This document shows, piece by piece, positions 1 through 10,041 of a stretch of 64,000 nucleotides of DNA. This stretch comes from an uncultured Planctomycetota bacterium (GTDB taxonomy: Bacteria > Planctomycetota > Phycisphaerae > SM23-33), in contig CAITIS010000057.1 of assembly GCA_903892515.1 (NCBI GenBank), forward strand, positions 175,627 to 239,626. Direction: 5' to 3'. Each line of letters starts with the position of its first letter. Position 1 is the first letter of the stretch. A program made the translations under genes and the position numbers. The notes under the pieces were generated by a model. It made no database searches, was not told the DNA's origin, and was given only the letters and a program-made list of their open reading frames with translations.

Positions 1-1
1 G

Positions 2-784
2 ACCAGCGGCTTGCTGCAGGGCGACTCCGTCACTAACAACATGCTCTTCCAGTTGCGGGCTCCGCTGACGGCGATGGCCAGCGGCTTTGTGCAGGGAACG
101 GATTCTTTCCTCGGGCCGGCCGACATCGGCATGAGCGTGGACAAGAACGGGCAGCTTGCCATTGACCAGGACAAACTCAGCGCGGCGCTGACCAAGAACT
201 ACGACGGCGTGCTGAACCTGGTGGGCGCCCAGTGCAGGGGCATGTCCAGTGATTCGCACATCCAGTTCAACTCCGCGGCGTTAGTGACGACCAGCGGGGC
301 GTACCAGGTGGAGATCGACTTTACCGATGGCGTGCCATCGGCCGCTCGGATTCGCAAGGCCGGCGAGACGGAGTGGCGAACGGCCGAGATCTCAGGCACC
401 ACCATCACCGGCAAGACGGGCAGCCCGGAACAGGGGCTGTCGCTGACGGCGGTGTGGGATGGCACTAGCACGACGCAGACCGCCACGGTCAACGTGCAAA
501 AAGGCTTTGCCGGCGCGGTATACGACAATGCAAACCTCATTCTTGACCCTGTCTCGGGCACGATGACCAGCAAGAAGAAGCAGTATGACGACGCGCTGGC
601 GCAGGTCGGCAAGCAGATCGACAGCGAACAGGCCAGACTCGATCAGCTCCAAGTGACGCTAAAGGCTAAGTATGCCCGCATGGAAACGACGTTGACGCAG
701 TTGGATTCCTTCCGGGCGGCGTATGCCTCGCTGACGGGCACGACCTCGAGTTCCTCCAGTTCATCAAGCTCTTCCAGCTCCTAA
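2..784 (+). CDS. fliD: Flagellar filament cap FliD, C-terminal part (5' end outside window)
   Basis: This open frame enters from the left edge, so only the last 260 or so residues are visible. It matches the C-terminal region of FliD, the filament-capping protein (HAP2) that sits at the tip of the filament and helps flagellin fold into it. The last third is a heptad-rich helix (about 190-240 of the visible part) with the DxxxAxxxxxID...L pattern of FliD tails, which forms the coiled-coil leg domain. The protein ends in a run of about a dozen serines, an unusual low-complexity tail. The fliS gene follows 14 bases downstream, the normal fliD-fliS order. The upstream promoter is not visible. Confidence 0.85.
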   Translation, partial: TSGLLQGDSVTNNMLFQLRAPLTAMASGFVQGTDSFLGPADIGMSVDKNGQLAIDQDKLSAALTKNYDGVLNLVGAQCRGMSSDSHIQFNSAALVTTSGAYQVEIDFTDGVPSAARIRKAGETEWRTAEISGTTITGKTGSPEQGLSLTAVWDGTSTTQTATVNVQKGFAGAVYDNANLILDPVSGTMTSKKKQYDDALAQVGKQIDSEQARLDQLQVTLKAKYARMETTLTQLDSFRAAYASLTGTTSSSSSSSSSSSS

Positions 785-798
785 TAGGACGCAATACC

Positions 799-1158
799 AT
801 GGATGGCATCGCAGCTTACCAGGAAATAGGGATTCTGACGCAGACGCCGGGCCGGCTGGTCGTGATGTTGTACGACGGCGCGCTCAAGGCCTTGCGGCAG
901 GGGATTATCGCGATCGAAGAAAAGGACTTCGAGCGCAAGGCCAAGTGCTTTGGCAAGGCCATTGCGATCATTCACGAACTCAACGGCGCGCTGGACATGC
1001 AGGTCGGCGGCGAGCTCGCTGACAACCTCCGGCGGCTGTACCTGTTCATGATCGACCGGCTCAACGACGCCAGTGTCACCCTGGACACCAGGTCTATTGA
1101 ACGCGTCATTACGCTGTTGGACGAGTTGAACGGCGCCTGGAAGGAAATCGCTTCGTAA
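799..1158 (+). CDS. fliS: Flagellin export chaperone FliS
   Basis: This 119-residue all-helical protein has the normal FliS length. The N-terminus contains the family pattern in which YQE is followed by a TQTPGRLVVMLYDGA segment, the conserved first helix. FliS is a cytoplasmic chaperone that binds the C-terminus of flagellin, prevents premature polymerisation and delivers it to the export gate. It lies immediately downstream of fliD and is probably co-transcribed with it. The start is the ATG at 799, with an AGGA element about ten bases upstream. No flagellin gene is present in this window; it may lie further left. Confidence 0.93.
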   Translation: MDGIAAYQEIGILTQTPGRLVVMLYDGALKALRQGIIAIEEKDFERKAKCFGKAIAIIHELNGALDMQVGGELADNLRRLYLFMIDRLNDASVTLDTRSIERVITLLDELNGAWKEIAS

Positions 1159-1351
1159 AGCAGGCCGGAGGTCGGAGGCCTGAGGCCTGAGGCCGGAGGG
1201 GTGCCACACCTGCGGAGTATGCAGGTGTGCGGGCTGATCTCACGGCAAACGTCGCAGCCGTGGCACCTGGCCGGAGAGACTCCCCCCGCACGCGTGCAAC
1301 CAGTTGCACGCCCTACGCCCTACAGCCTACCCCCTATGCCCTGCCTCTATC
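1159..1351. other. Intergenic region between convergent fliS and CBS gene
   Basis: This stretch begins with short direct repeats of a GAGGCCTGAGGCC type at about 1167-1200. It also contains a perfect palindrome at 1292-1311, described separately, and a run of pyrimidine-rich CCTACGCCC-like repeats at about 1311-1345. No gene is supported here. Reading frames crossing it have no homology that I recognise. The two flanking genes converge, so a bidirectional terminator is expected, but I see no classic hairpin plus T-run. Confidence 0.5.
1292..1311. repeat. Dispersed palindrome, GTGCAAC-NN-GTTGCAC family
   Basis: Perfect inverted repeat with 9-base arms GCGTGCAAC and GTTGCACGC separated by two bases. 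The same element occurs at 29076-29095, 55961-55976 and 57814-57833, always between genes. Confidence 0.8.
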
Positions 1352-1852
1352 TCACATGATGATTCGCCCGGCGGAATCCGTCTCCAGCCGGGTGATGCCG
1401 GGGTGCTGAAACTCCAGATCTTGCAGAATGTGGCTTTGCCGCCTGACGGCCGACTGGGCCATGGCCAGCTTGTGCGCCATTACGTCCCTGCTGGAGACCA
1501 TTCCCGCCACCGCGTTGTTGTCCACGATGGGCAGGTGCCGAATGTGGTGCTGGGCCATCATGCGTTCGGCCTGATCCAGGTCGGTCTGCGGCGTGCAGGT
1601 ATGCACGTTCTTGACCATGATGTCGGCCACGGGGGTCTTGGCGGGGTTGAGGTTCGCGGCCACCACTTTGCCCAGGACGTCGCGTTCGGTCACGATGCCT
1701 AGCAGGTGGTTGTCGCTTCCCAGCACGACCAGGCTGCCGATTCCATGCTTGGACATGAGTTGGGCCGCGGCCACAACGGTGTCGGTGAGAGTAATGGAGA
1801 CAAGCGTTGCATCGCGTTTGACCAGTCGTTCGATACGGCTAACGGCTGCCAT
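1352..1852 (-). CDS. CBS-domain pair protein
   Basis: The product is about 166 residues and consists almost only of two CBS motifs in tandem (a Bateman module). Each repeat shows the family pattern: a hydrophobic stretch, GIGSLVVL and a GIVTERDVLGKVVA segment in the first, and HIRHLPIVDNNAVAGMVSSRDVMAH in the second. CBS modules bind adenosyl ligands such as AMP, ATP or SAM and act as energy sensors. Nothing here shows which ligand or partner is used. The ATG at 1852 has GAGAAG just upstream and fits the domain start; the open frame continues 19 codons further upstream. It converges on fliS and is not part of the flagellar units. Confidence 0.8.
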   Translation of the reverse strand: MAAVSRIERLVKRDATLVSITLTDTVVAAAQLMSKHGIGSLVVLGSDNHLLGIVTERDVLGKVVAANLNPAKTPVADIMVKNVHTCTPQTDLDQAERMMAQHHIRHLPIVDNNAVAGMVSSRDVMAHKLAMAQSAVRRQSHILQDLEFQHPGITRLETDSAGRIIM

Positions 1853-2189
1853 GATCTTCTCGCATTCACGGATTGCACCCGGGACCCAAGGTGAACATCG
1901 GCCCGCCAAGGCAGGCGGTTGAGTTGCGCCGGTAGTGGTCGGCCTGATTTTCCGAGTGCGGGGATTTCCGAGGGCTGCTTAAGGGGCGTCGCGCACTGGT
2001 CGATAGCTAGCACGTCGGAATTAGGGTTGCGAGCCAAGGCGGTGCGCCGATGGTTCGCGGTTGTGCATGGTATTATCTGGGCGTGTCGGGCAAGGCCAGC
2101 ACTGGCCTTGGCGGCGCGCGTCGTTTCTGCCTGCAGGGCCGTCCCGGCCCATGTCTGGGCCTGTACTTTCCCTCCAATCGAGGAACACG
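1853..2189. other. Divergent intergenic region with inverted repeat before the chemotaxis operon
   Basis: This is the shared upstream region of the CBS gene (leftward) and the chemotaxis operon (rightward). A TATTAT hexamer at 2071-2076 could be a -10 element, but I see no convincing -35 partner. A perfect inverted repeat follows at 2091-2110. No coding potential is evident; the frames that cross it look like chance readings. Confidence 0.45.
2091..2110. promoter_or_regulatory. Inverted repeat upstream of the chemotaxis operon
   Basis: The arms CAAGGCCAG and CTGGCCTTG are perfectly complementary and separated by two bases, about 80 bases before the first chemotaxis gene. It could be an operator or a transcript hairpin. 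It does not match the dispersed palindrome families found elsewhere in the window. Confidence 0.4.
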
Positions 2190-2630
2190 ATGATGGAAAT
2201 CCGCGCATTGGTCGTAGACGACTCCGCCATCATGCGAAAGCTGGTGATGCGGTCGCTGGTGGAGAGCAAGATGGCGCTGTTCCTGTTCACCGAGGCCAAG
2301 GACGGGCAAGACGCGGTGTCCCAGTTCGACGTCGAGAACACGGACATGATCTTCGTGGACTGGAACATGCCCAACATGACGGGCATCGAGATGGTGCATG
2401 AGATCCGCGCCCGCCAGAAGCGGCACGTGCCGATCGTGATGATCACCACCGAAAGCACCATGGCCAGGGTTGAAGAGGCGCTGGCCGCCGGCGGTGTCGA
2501 TTCGTATGTCATCAAACCTTTTACCCCCGACGTGGTGCGGCAGAAGGTCGAGCCGCTGCTGGACAAGATGGCCGAGGCCAAGAAGGCCGGCGGAAGCTTC
2601 TTCAGCAAGCTGGCGGGAAAGTTGTCTTAA
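2190..2630 (+). CDS. CheY-like single-domain response regulator
   Basis: This 146-residue protein is a stand-alone receiver domain. The acidic pair is D10-D11, the phosphoacceptor is D57 in a VDWNMP loop, and the conserved lysine sits in a IKPF segment, so it looks phosphorylatable. A short Lys/Gly/Phe-rich tail of about 20 residues follows the receiver. It heads the chemotaxis operon and is therefore a candidate CheY that carries the CheA signal to the flagellar switch. A second CheY-like protein is encoded at 7440, so the division of labour is unknown. The start is the first of two adjacent ATGs with AGGA five bases upstream; the frame is open for 43 more codons upstream without a good start site. 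Confidence 0.9.
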   Translation: MMEIRALVVDDSAIMRKLVMRSLVESKMALFLFTEAKDGQDAVSQFDVENTDMIFVDWNMPNMTGIEMVHEIRARQKRHVPIVMITTESTMARVEEALAAGGVDSYVIKPFTPDVVRQKVEPLLDKMAEAKKAGGSFFSKLAGKLS

Positions 2631-2665
2631 CCCGACCCAACGTTCTCCAACAAGGAATTGCGAGT

Positions 2666-3175
2666 ATGGAAACGGCGGTACAAACAGAAAAGGGGAGTCT
2701 CTTAATGCATAGCGATTGCGTTCCAGAGGCGGTCATTTCGGTCTTTGCGGCCACATGTGGCACGGCGGTAGCTCCCGACCCGTCATCGGCGGATGAAGCG
2801 TTCGCCGACAGCACCGTCATGGCCGTCATCTCGCTGGTTGGCGAAGTGGAGTGGACGTTGTTCCTGGACTTGCCCGCCCCCAGCGCCTGCCTGCTGGCGG
2901 CCAAATTTGCCGGCTTTGAGATTCCCTTCGACAGCGCCGACATGGGCGACGCCATTGGCGAACTGGCCAACATCCTGGCCGGTGACATCAAGGCCCGCCT
3001 GGATAGCCGCGGCGTTCGCGCCGACCTGTCCCTGCCCAGCGTGCTGCGCGGCGAACACGTGAACCTTGTGCTGCAAAAGGGCCTGCCACGCAATAAATGG
3101 CTGTTCGCCTGCCCGGCCGGCAAGATCCGCGCCGGCATCGTGGCCGGCCGACAGGTGCTCGGCGCAAAGGGCTAG
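2666..3175 (+). CDS. cheX: CheX/CheC-family chemotaxis phosphatase candidate (first copy)
   Basis: The protein of 169 residues resembles CheX, the family that dephosphorylates CheY-P. The diagnostic helix with the E-x-x-N catalytic pair is visible as GDAIGELANILAGDI in the middle of the protein. Two small hydrophobic beta segments flank it, as expected for the CheC/FliY/CheX fold. It lies between a CheY-like gene and cheA. An alternative ATG at 2705 has GGGGAG seven bases upstream and may be the real start; the ATG at 2666 has a weaker AGGA at longer spacing. A second CheX-like gene is at 7816. Since cheZ is absent, these are the best phosphatase candidates. Confidence 0.75.
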   Translation: METAVQTEKGSLLMHSDCVPEAVISVFAATCGTAVAPDPSSADEAFADSTVMAVISLVGEVEWTLFLDLPAPSACLLAAKFAGFEIPFDSADMGDAIGELANILAGDIKARLDSRGVRADLSLPSVLRGEHVNLVLQKGLPRNKWLFACPAGKIRAGIVAGRQVLGAKG

Positions 3176-3211
3176 CAGCAATACCGCTGCCTGGCCACGG
3201 AGTCAGAGTCT

Positions 3212-5860
3212 ATGAGCGACATGCAGAAGAATCTCGACCTGCTGGCGGACCTCAGTTCGCGGCTGATCGGCCTGGACGTGGCCGACAAGCCGGCGATCAT
3301 TGCCGCCGGCGCCGATCTGGAGGCACTGAAAGCCTCTTGCGCAACCGTCGCGCCGGCCTGTGCGTACCTGAAGCTGGCCTTGGACACTCTTCAGGCGGCG
3401 TATCAGGAGGAACTGGCCCATCCGCATCCGGCCATGCTGGTGGCGGCCCGGGCGATGACGCTGGCTCTTGGCCATGTCCGCGCCGGCACCGAGCGAATTC
3501 CCGCCCCGGACCACGCCGAACTCGACGCCTTGGCCACGGCGGCCAGGCAATGCCGGGTCGATGCCAAACCAGCCAAGTCGCTGGACCTGCGAACGATCCT
3601 GAATGGCTTGGCGGCGCGATTCATGATTATCAGCTCCGATGACGCCCAGGGCCTGTCGGGCTTTCACGGCGAACTGGTGAAGTTGTGCTGCCAGGCCACA
3701 GGCGACGCGCAGGTGGCCGCGGCTTTGGCCCAGGCTGCGGGGGCGTTGGTCGGCGTTGTGACTCAGACGGCCACCTCGGCCGATGACGCGATCGCCTCGG
3801 CATCGGCCCACCTCGAATCGGCCATGCAGGCTGCGGAATCCGAGCCGGTGCAAGAGGCCGGCGAGGCGGAGTCTGCGGAGGCTTCGCCACTCAACGATGC
3901 AGAGATCGAGCCGCCGCTGGCATCGGCCGAACCACTTGCGGCCGCCCCTTGCGAACCGGCGGCCCCAAAGGTTGATGCGGCCAGCGTTGTCGCCTCCAGC
4001 CAGCCCGCGGAACCGCCGGCAAACAGCGCTGGCAAAGCGATTGCCGCCGTGGTCAGCACCCAAGCCAGGATTCTGCCCGCCGACGCGGACACGGAGTTGA
4101 TCAAGGAATACATGACCGAGTCGTTGGAGCACATCGCCGCCGGCGAGGTCGCGCTGCTGTCGCTGGAGAAAGACCCTGCCCAGGCCGAGCCGATCAACGT
4201 CATCTTCCGCGCATTCCACACTATCAAGGGCACCAGCGGTTTCATGGGGCTGGAGGACATCCAGCGGCTGGCCCACGTGGCCGAGAGCCTGCTCGATCGC
4301 GCCCGCACGGGCGAGATTCAGGTGGTGGGCGTCCACGCCGACCTGTCGCTGCGGGCCTGCGACATGCTGCGAAGCATGATCCAGGGGCTTGAAGGCTTGA
4401 AGCCCGGCGACCCGATCACGATTCCCGAGGGCCTGGCTGAGTTGACGGGGCAGTTGAAAGACCCCACAACCGCTGCACCGCAAGCGCCTGACCGGCTGAG
4501 ACTGGGCGACATCCTGGTGGCCCAGGGCAAGGTCGAGCGGACCGCGGTAGAAGAGACGGTGCAGCAGCAGGGCTCGGCGCTGCTGGGCGAGGCCCTGGTC
4601 CGCGACGGCAAGGCCGGGGCTGCCGACGTGGTCAAGGCGCTGCGGACGCAGAAAGAGGCCTCCGGCCAGCCGGCGGGCGAATCGGCCATCCGCGTGAACA
4701 CCCAGCGGCTTGACCAGGTCATAGACACCATGGGCGAGTTAGTGATCGCGCACGCCATGGTCGCGCAAGACCCGATGTTGCGCAGCCGCAGCCAGGAATA
4801 TGCCCAACTGGCGCGGAACATCGCCCATGCCAGCAAGATCATTCGCGAGTTGCAGGACCTGAGCATGTCGCTGCGGATGGTGCCGCTCAAGGCCACCTTC
4901 CAGAAAATGGCCCGGTTGGTGCGCGACGTGGCACGCAAGTCCGGCAAGCAGGTCGAACTTGTCACCGAGGGCGAGGACACCGAGATCGACCGCAACATGG
5001 TGGACATGCTCAACGACCCTCTCGTCCACATGATTCGCAACGCCGTCGATCACGGCGTTGAGGCGCCCGAGGTCCGCCAGCAGGGCGGCAAGAACCCCAC
5101 CGGCACCGTTACGATCCGGGCCTACCACTCGGCCGGCAGCGTCGTCATCGAGCTGCGCGACGACGGCAAGGGACTCGACCGCGAGAAGCTGCTGAAGAAG
5201 GCGCGCGAGCGCGGCCTGGTGGCCGACGGCTCGGAACTTAGCGATCGCGAGGTCTTTGAACTGATCTTCGCGCCGGGCTTTTCGACGGCAGAGGTGGTCA
5301 GTGACGTCTCAGGCCGGGGCGTGGGCATGGACGTGGTGCGGAAGAATGTGCAGGCCCTGCGCGGGCAGGTGGACATTGCCTCGACGCTGGGGGCCGGTTC
5401 GCTGTTCACGGTGCGGCTGCCGCTGACGATGGCGATCATCGACGCGATGGTCGTGCACGTTTCCCGCGAGCGATACCTGCTGCCCATCGTCTCGGTGGAG
5501 CAGAGTTTCCGCCCCAAGGCCGGGGCCATGTCCACGGTGGTGGGCAAGGGCGAGATGGTGAGGTTGCGCAACGAACTGCTGCCGGTCCTGCGGCTGCACA
5601 AGCTCTTTGGGCTTACCGGCGCGGTGGAAGACGCTTCGGCGGGGCTCATGATCGTCGTGCAGGCGTCCGGCGGCCGGTGCGCCATACTGGTCGATGAACT
5701 GCTGGGCCAACAGCAGGTGGTGATCAAGTCGCTGGGGCGTTCGTTGGCCAACGTGCCGGGCGTGGCCGGAGCGGCCATCCTGGGCGACGGCAGGGTGGGA
5801 TTGATTCTCGAACCGGCGGCGTTGACATCCGCCGGCCGGTCGGATGTACAGGCGGCGTAG
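3212..5860 (+). CDS. cheA: Chemotaxis histidine kinase CheA with long N-terminal extension
   Basis: This 882-residue kinase is longer than the usual 650-750. Residues 1-190 form a helical region I do not recognise, followed by an Ala/Pro/Glu-rich linker to about 290. The HPt domain follows, with phospho-accepting H336 in AFHTIKGTSGFMGL. Residues 430-480 carry two repeats beginning RLGDILVAQGK and LLGEALVRDGK, resembling the MshEN/GspE N-terminal module. They sit where the CheY-binding P2 domain normally lies. The dimerisation helices (from about 495), the HATPase domain with N-box NAVDHG at N610 and the GVGMDVV G-box, and a C-terminal CheW-like domain (about 745-870) complete the kinase. No cheW gene is in the window. 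Confidence 0.95.
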   Translation: MSDMQKNLDLLADLSSRLIGLDVADKPAIIAAGADLEALKASCATVAPACAYLKLALDTLQAAYQEELAHPHPAMLVAARAMTLALGHVRAGTERIPAPDHAELDALATAARQCRVDAKPAKSLDLRTILNGLAARFMIISSDDAQGLSGFHGELVKLCCQATGDAQVAAALAQAAGALVGVVTQTATSADDAIASASAHLESAMQAAESEPVQEAGEAESAEASPLNDAEIEPPLASAEPLAAAPCEPAAPKVDAASVVASSQPAEPPANSAGKAIAAVVSTQARILPADADTELIKEYMTESLEHIAAGEVALLSLEKDPAQAEPINVIFRAFHTIKGTSGFMGLEDIQRLAHVAESLLDRARTGEIQVVGVHADLSLRACDMLRSMIQGLEGLKPGDPITIPEGLAELTGQLKDPTTAAPQAPDRLRLGDILVAQGKVERTAVEETVQQQGSALLGEALVRDGKAGAADVVKALRTQKEASGQPAGESAIRVNTQRLDQVIDTMGELVIAHAMVAQDPMLRSRSQEYAQLARNIAHASKIIRELQDLSMSLRMVPLKATFQKMARLVRDVARKSGKQVELVTEGEDTEIDRNMVDMLNDPLVHMIRNAVDHGVEAPEVRQQGGKNPTGTVTIRAYHSAGSVVIELRDDGKGLDREKLLKKARERGLVADGSELSDREVFELIFAPGFSTAEVVSDVSGRGVGMDVVRKNVQALRGQVDIASTLGAGSLFTVRLPLTMAIIDAMVVHVSRERYLLPIVSVEQSFRPKAGAMSTVVGKGEMVRLRNELLPVLRLHKLFGLTGAVEDASAGLMIVVQASGGRCAILVDELLGQQQVVIKSLGRSLANVPGVAGAAILGDGRVGLILEPAALTSAGRSDVQAA

Positions 5861-5971
5861 CGGCTCTGTGTGCGAACGTAGTTGGGCATTGATGGGGCAG
5901 GCTTCGTGCCTGGGCTGCACAGTCTGAAAGGCTGTGCCACCTGACGCCCATGCCACGAGATGGAGGAACGC

Positions 5972-6874
5972 GTGTTCCGTTCAACGCGATCGAGTGAAGA
6001 AAACGTCGCACTGCTGGCCAAGTCGCCGTCGCAACGCATCGACGAGAGCGACGTTCTCGGCCCGCAGCTCAGCGACGCGATGTTTGAAGAGATCAGCACG
6101 CTGGTCAAGAGCATCTGCGGCATCAACCTGCACGAGGGCAAGAAGCAACTGGTCAAAGCCCGGCTCAACAAGCGGCTGCGGGCCACCAACCTGCCCACGT
6201 ACGAGGCCTATCTGGACCATGTTCGCTCTGACGTCAACGGCGACGAGTTGACGGTCATGCTGGACTCGCTCTCGACCAACCTGACGCAGTTCTTCCGCGA
6301 GCCCAAGCACTTTGAGCACCTTCGCGGCACCGTGCTGCCCGAGGTCGTGCGCCGGAGGAGCCAGGAGCGGCAGATCCGCATCTGGTCGGCAGGTTGTTCG
6401 TCGGGCGAAGAGCCATATTCCATCGCAATCGTGTTGCGCGAGCACCTGGGCAAGAGCGACTGGAACGCGGCCGTGCTGGCGACGGACCTGTCCACGCGCA
6501 TGCTGCACCGGGCCAAGCAGGGCGTGTACGAGTCAATGCGTCTGCGCGACGTGCCCGCCGGGCTGCTGTCCAAGCACTTCCAGCTCATCGAGGCCCGGCC
6601 CGCGCGGCGGTACCAGGTGGCGCCGGAGGTGCGGCAGATGGTGCACTTTGCGCGGCTCAACCTGATGGAGCGTTGGCCGATGCACGGGCCGTTTGACGCC
6701 ATCTTCTGCCGCAACGTGATGATCTACTTCGACAAGCCCACGCAGGAGCGGCTGGTGCAGCGGTTCTGGGAGATTCTGGCCCCGGGCGGCACGCTGTTTT
6801 TGGGGCATTCGGAGAGCCTGGCCGGCGTGAAGCATCGTTTTCACTACATTCAACCGACGGTGTACAACAAATGA
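5972..6874 (+). CDS. cheR: Chemotaxis receptor methyltransferase CheR
   Basis: CheR uses S-adenosylmethionine to methylate glutamates on chemoreceptors during adaptation. The 300-residue product has the N-terminal helical domain (about 40-100) and the Rossmann methyltransferase domain. Its motifs include NLTQFFREPKHFEHL, SAGCSSGEEPYSIA (SAM site) and IFCRNVMIYFD, all typical of CheR. The GTG at 5972 has GGAGG five bases upstream and is preferred; an in-frame ATG at 5960 lies inside that ribosome-binding segment. It overlaps cheD by four bases. The region 5861-5959 before it is mostly palindromic repeat remnant, so it may rely on transcription from cheA. Confidence 0.95.
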   Translation: MFRSTRSSEENVALLAKSPSQRIDESDVLGPQLSDAMFEEISTLVKSICGINLHEGKKQLVKARLNKRLRATNLPTYEAYLDHVRSDVNGDELTVMLDSLSTNLTQFFREPKHFEHLRGTVLPEVVRRRSQERQIRIWSAGCSSGEEPYSIAIVLREHLGKSDWNAAVLATDLSTRMLHRAKQGVYESMRLRDVPAGLLSKHFQLIEARPARRYQVAPEVRQMVHFARLNLMERWPMHGPFDAIFCRNVMIYFDKPTQERLVQRFWEILAPGGTLFLGHSESLAGVKHRFHYIQPTVYNK

Positions 6875-7398
6875 GTGTACTGTGCCAACATTCCGATCAG
6901 GCGGGCGCCAAGGTGGTCGTCGGCGTGGCGGACATGAAAGTGTCGGATCGCCGCGGCGACGTGCTGGTCACGCACGCACTGGGCAGTTGCCTGGGCGTGG
7001 CGGTGTATGACCCCACGGCGCAGGTCGGCGGGCTGCTGCACGTCATGATGCCATCCTCCGAAGCCAATCCGGAGAAGGCCGCCGCCAATCCGTACATGTT
7101 TGTGGATACCGGCGTGCCCGCGTTCTTCCGCGCCCTCTATGCAGCCGGCGGCATGAAGGGACGCCTGCAGGTCCGGGTGGCCGGCGGGGCGGCCTCGCAC
7201 AGCGGCAGCGCGGGTGGGGGCGAGGACTACTTCGCCATCGGCAAACGCAACTTCGTGATGCTGCGGAAGATCTTCTGGAAAAACGGCATCTTGATCCGCG
7301 GCGAGGACGTCGGAGGCAGCCAGCCCAGAACGATGTACCTGGAAATCGGCACCGGGCGGGTGTGGCTGCATAGTGGCGGGATCGAAAAAGAACTTTAG
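6871..7398 (+). CDS. cheD: Chemoreceptor glutamine deamidase CheD
   Basis: CheD deamidates selected receptor glutamines and in several bacteria also stimulates CheC-type phosphatases. This 175-residue protein shows the catalytic cysteine in THALGSCLGVAVYDP, the histidine in GGLLHVMMP, and the SHSGS/IGKRN region of the family. It overlaps the end of cheR by ATGA, indicating translational coupling. Its presence beside two CheX-like genes is consistent with a CheC/CheD-type adaptation branch. Confidence 0.95.
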   Translation: MSVLCQHSDQAGAKVVVGVADMKVSDRRGDVLVTHALGSCLGVAVYDPTAQVGGLLHVMMPSSEANPEKAAANPYMFVDTGVPAFFRALYAAGGMKGRLQVRVAGGAASHSGSAGGGEDYFAIGKRNFVMLRKIFWKNGILIRGEDVGGSQPRTMYLEIGTGRVWLHSGGIEKEL

Positions 7399-7439
7399 AC
7401 GCTGCCGGGCCCGAGCCTGAGCGAGCGAGAGGTGAGAAA

Positions 7440-7815
7440 ATGGCCCTGAACGTATTGGTTGTGGATGATTCGGCGGTGGCGCGAAGCATGATGATCCGGA
7501 CGCTGCGGATGTCAGGCCTGCCGCTGGGCGAGGTTTTCCAGGCTGGCAACGGCCAGGAAGGCCTGGCGGCGCTGGAACAAAACTGGGTCGATCTGGTGCT
7601 GGTGGATATCAACATGCCCATCATGGACGGCGAACAGATGCTCAGCGCCGTCCGCAACAATCCGCTCTGGAAGGATCTGCCCGTGATCGTGGTCTCCACC
7701 GAGGGCAGCCAGACTCGCATCGAGCGGCTGCGATCCGAAGGCGCCAGCTTCGTGCATAAGCCGTTTACGCCCGAAATCGTTAGTTCCATTGTGCTTGAAC
7801 TGACAGGAGTGGCCC

Positions 7816-7826
<11 letters not shown>
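7440..7826 (+). CDS. CheY-like single-domain response regulator (second copy)
   Basis: A 128-residue stand-alone receiver with acidic pair D9-D10, phosphoacceptor D56 in VDINMP and the lysine in VHKPFTP. All residues for phosphorylation are present. Its last eleven bases overlap the start of the following CheX-like gene, so the two are likely translationally coupled. That pairing suggests the regulator may be the substrate of the phosphatase. Either this protein or the one at 2190 is the main switch-binding CheY; sequence alone does not decide. Confidence 0.9.
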
Positions 7827-9410
<1,584 letters not shown>

Positions 9411-9541
9411 CGCTGGCCGCGCCGGAGGAACGGGCCGCCGATAGCGACGCTAACCACAAAGGCACAAAGAAGCGCCGCCACAAAGGGCACAAAGAACAGG
9501 CGAAGACTTCGAACCGGTTTCATACCCGGTTTGCCTCGTGG

Positions 9542-9561
9542 CACAGCCGCCCTCGGCTGTG
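9542..9561. repeat. Dispersed palindrome, CACAGCCG-N4-CGGCTGTG family
   Basis: Perfect 8-base arms around CCCT. This is the most frequent repeat of the window, with at least ten further full or near-full copies in either orientation: 9772-9791, 17959-17978, 38549-38568, 54607-54626, 54641-54660, 55929-55948, 60362-60381, 60397-60416, a degenerate copy at 60434-60451, and 62448-62467. Outside the arms a GTGCCACGAAG or CGTGGCA flank is usually conserved. Confidence 0.85.
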
Positions 9562-9573
9562 GTCTTTGGTCGC

Positions 9574-9588
9574 CGGGCGTCTCGCCCG
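9574..9588. repeat. Dispersed palindrome, GGGCG-AGA-CGCCC family
   Basis: Arms CGGGCG and CGCCCG around TCT. Members with this core and variable outer bases recur at 12019-12037, 20704-20774, 38478-38630, 40560-40640, 49880-49964, 51168-51252 and 54571-54700, mostly just upstream of flagellar genes. Confidence 0.75.
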
Positions 9589-9686
9589 CGCGGGCAGTCT
9601 TGCCCACCTTACCTCGCCGACGCTGGCATAGGTAGAGCCGCAGGACAACGCGGCTCAACCTATGGCACCCATAGCCGGATGGGTGG

Positions 9687-9713
9687 CATGGTCACGCTGT
9701 TCGCGTGACCATG
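9687..9713. repeat. Dispersed palindrome, CATGGTCACGC family
   Basis: Perfect 11-base arms CATGGTCACGC and GCGTGACCATG with a 5-base loop. A related element lies at 56007-56042 and a larger one at 32677-32765. Confidence 0.8.
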
Positions 9714-9771
9714 TGAGGATCTTCCACGCGGAGGACCTTCCACGCGGCGCTGCGTCTCCCCGTCTTCGTGG

Positions 9772-9791
9772 CACAGCCGCCCTCGGCTGTG
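9772..9791. repeat. Dispersed palindrome, CACAGCCG-N4-CGGCTGTG family
   Basis: Perfect copy, same orientation as 9542-9561, with the conserved CTTCGTGG flank. Confidence 0.85.
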
Positions 9792-10041
9792 GCTGTTGCG
9801 GCCAGATCAATGTCTTCTCGCGCGGTTTCACGCCCGAGGGCGGGCGTGCCACGGGTATGAAATCAGTTCTCACATTGGCTTCATGTCCTTCGTGGCTTTT
9901 CGCATTCTCGGCCTTTCTCTGTGCCTCCGTGGCAAAAGCTGTTGCCTTGTTCCGCGCCCCCGTTTTGTTTTGGCGTTTTCGTCATTGCGTGCCACAATGT
10001 CGCCTGGAGTGACGGCTGACAGATCGGCCAGGAGGCGCCTC

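Larger units (their letters stand above)
9411..10041. other. Repeat-rich intergenic region after cheB
   Basis: These 630 bases hold several dispersed palindromes (9542-9561, 9574-9588, 9687-9713, 9772-9791) and remnants of a CACAAAGGCACAAAG-like repeat at about 9455-9500, with a complementary version near 9885-9945. Open frames here translate to repetitive peptides that recur wherever the same repeats occur, so I do not regard them as genes. The HTH/PilB-like gene that follows has AGGAGG at 10030-10035, but I could not identify its promoter. Confidence 0.6.
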
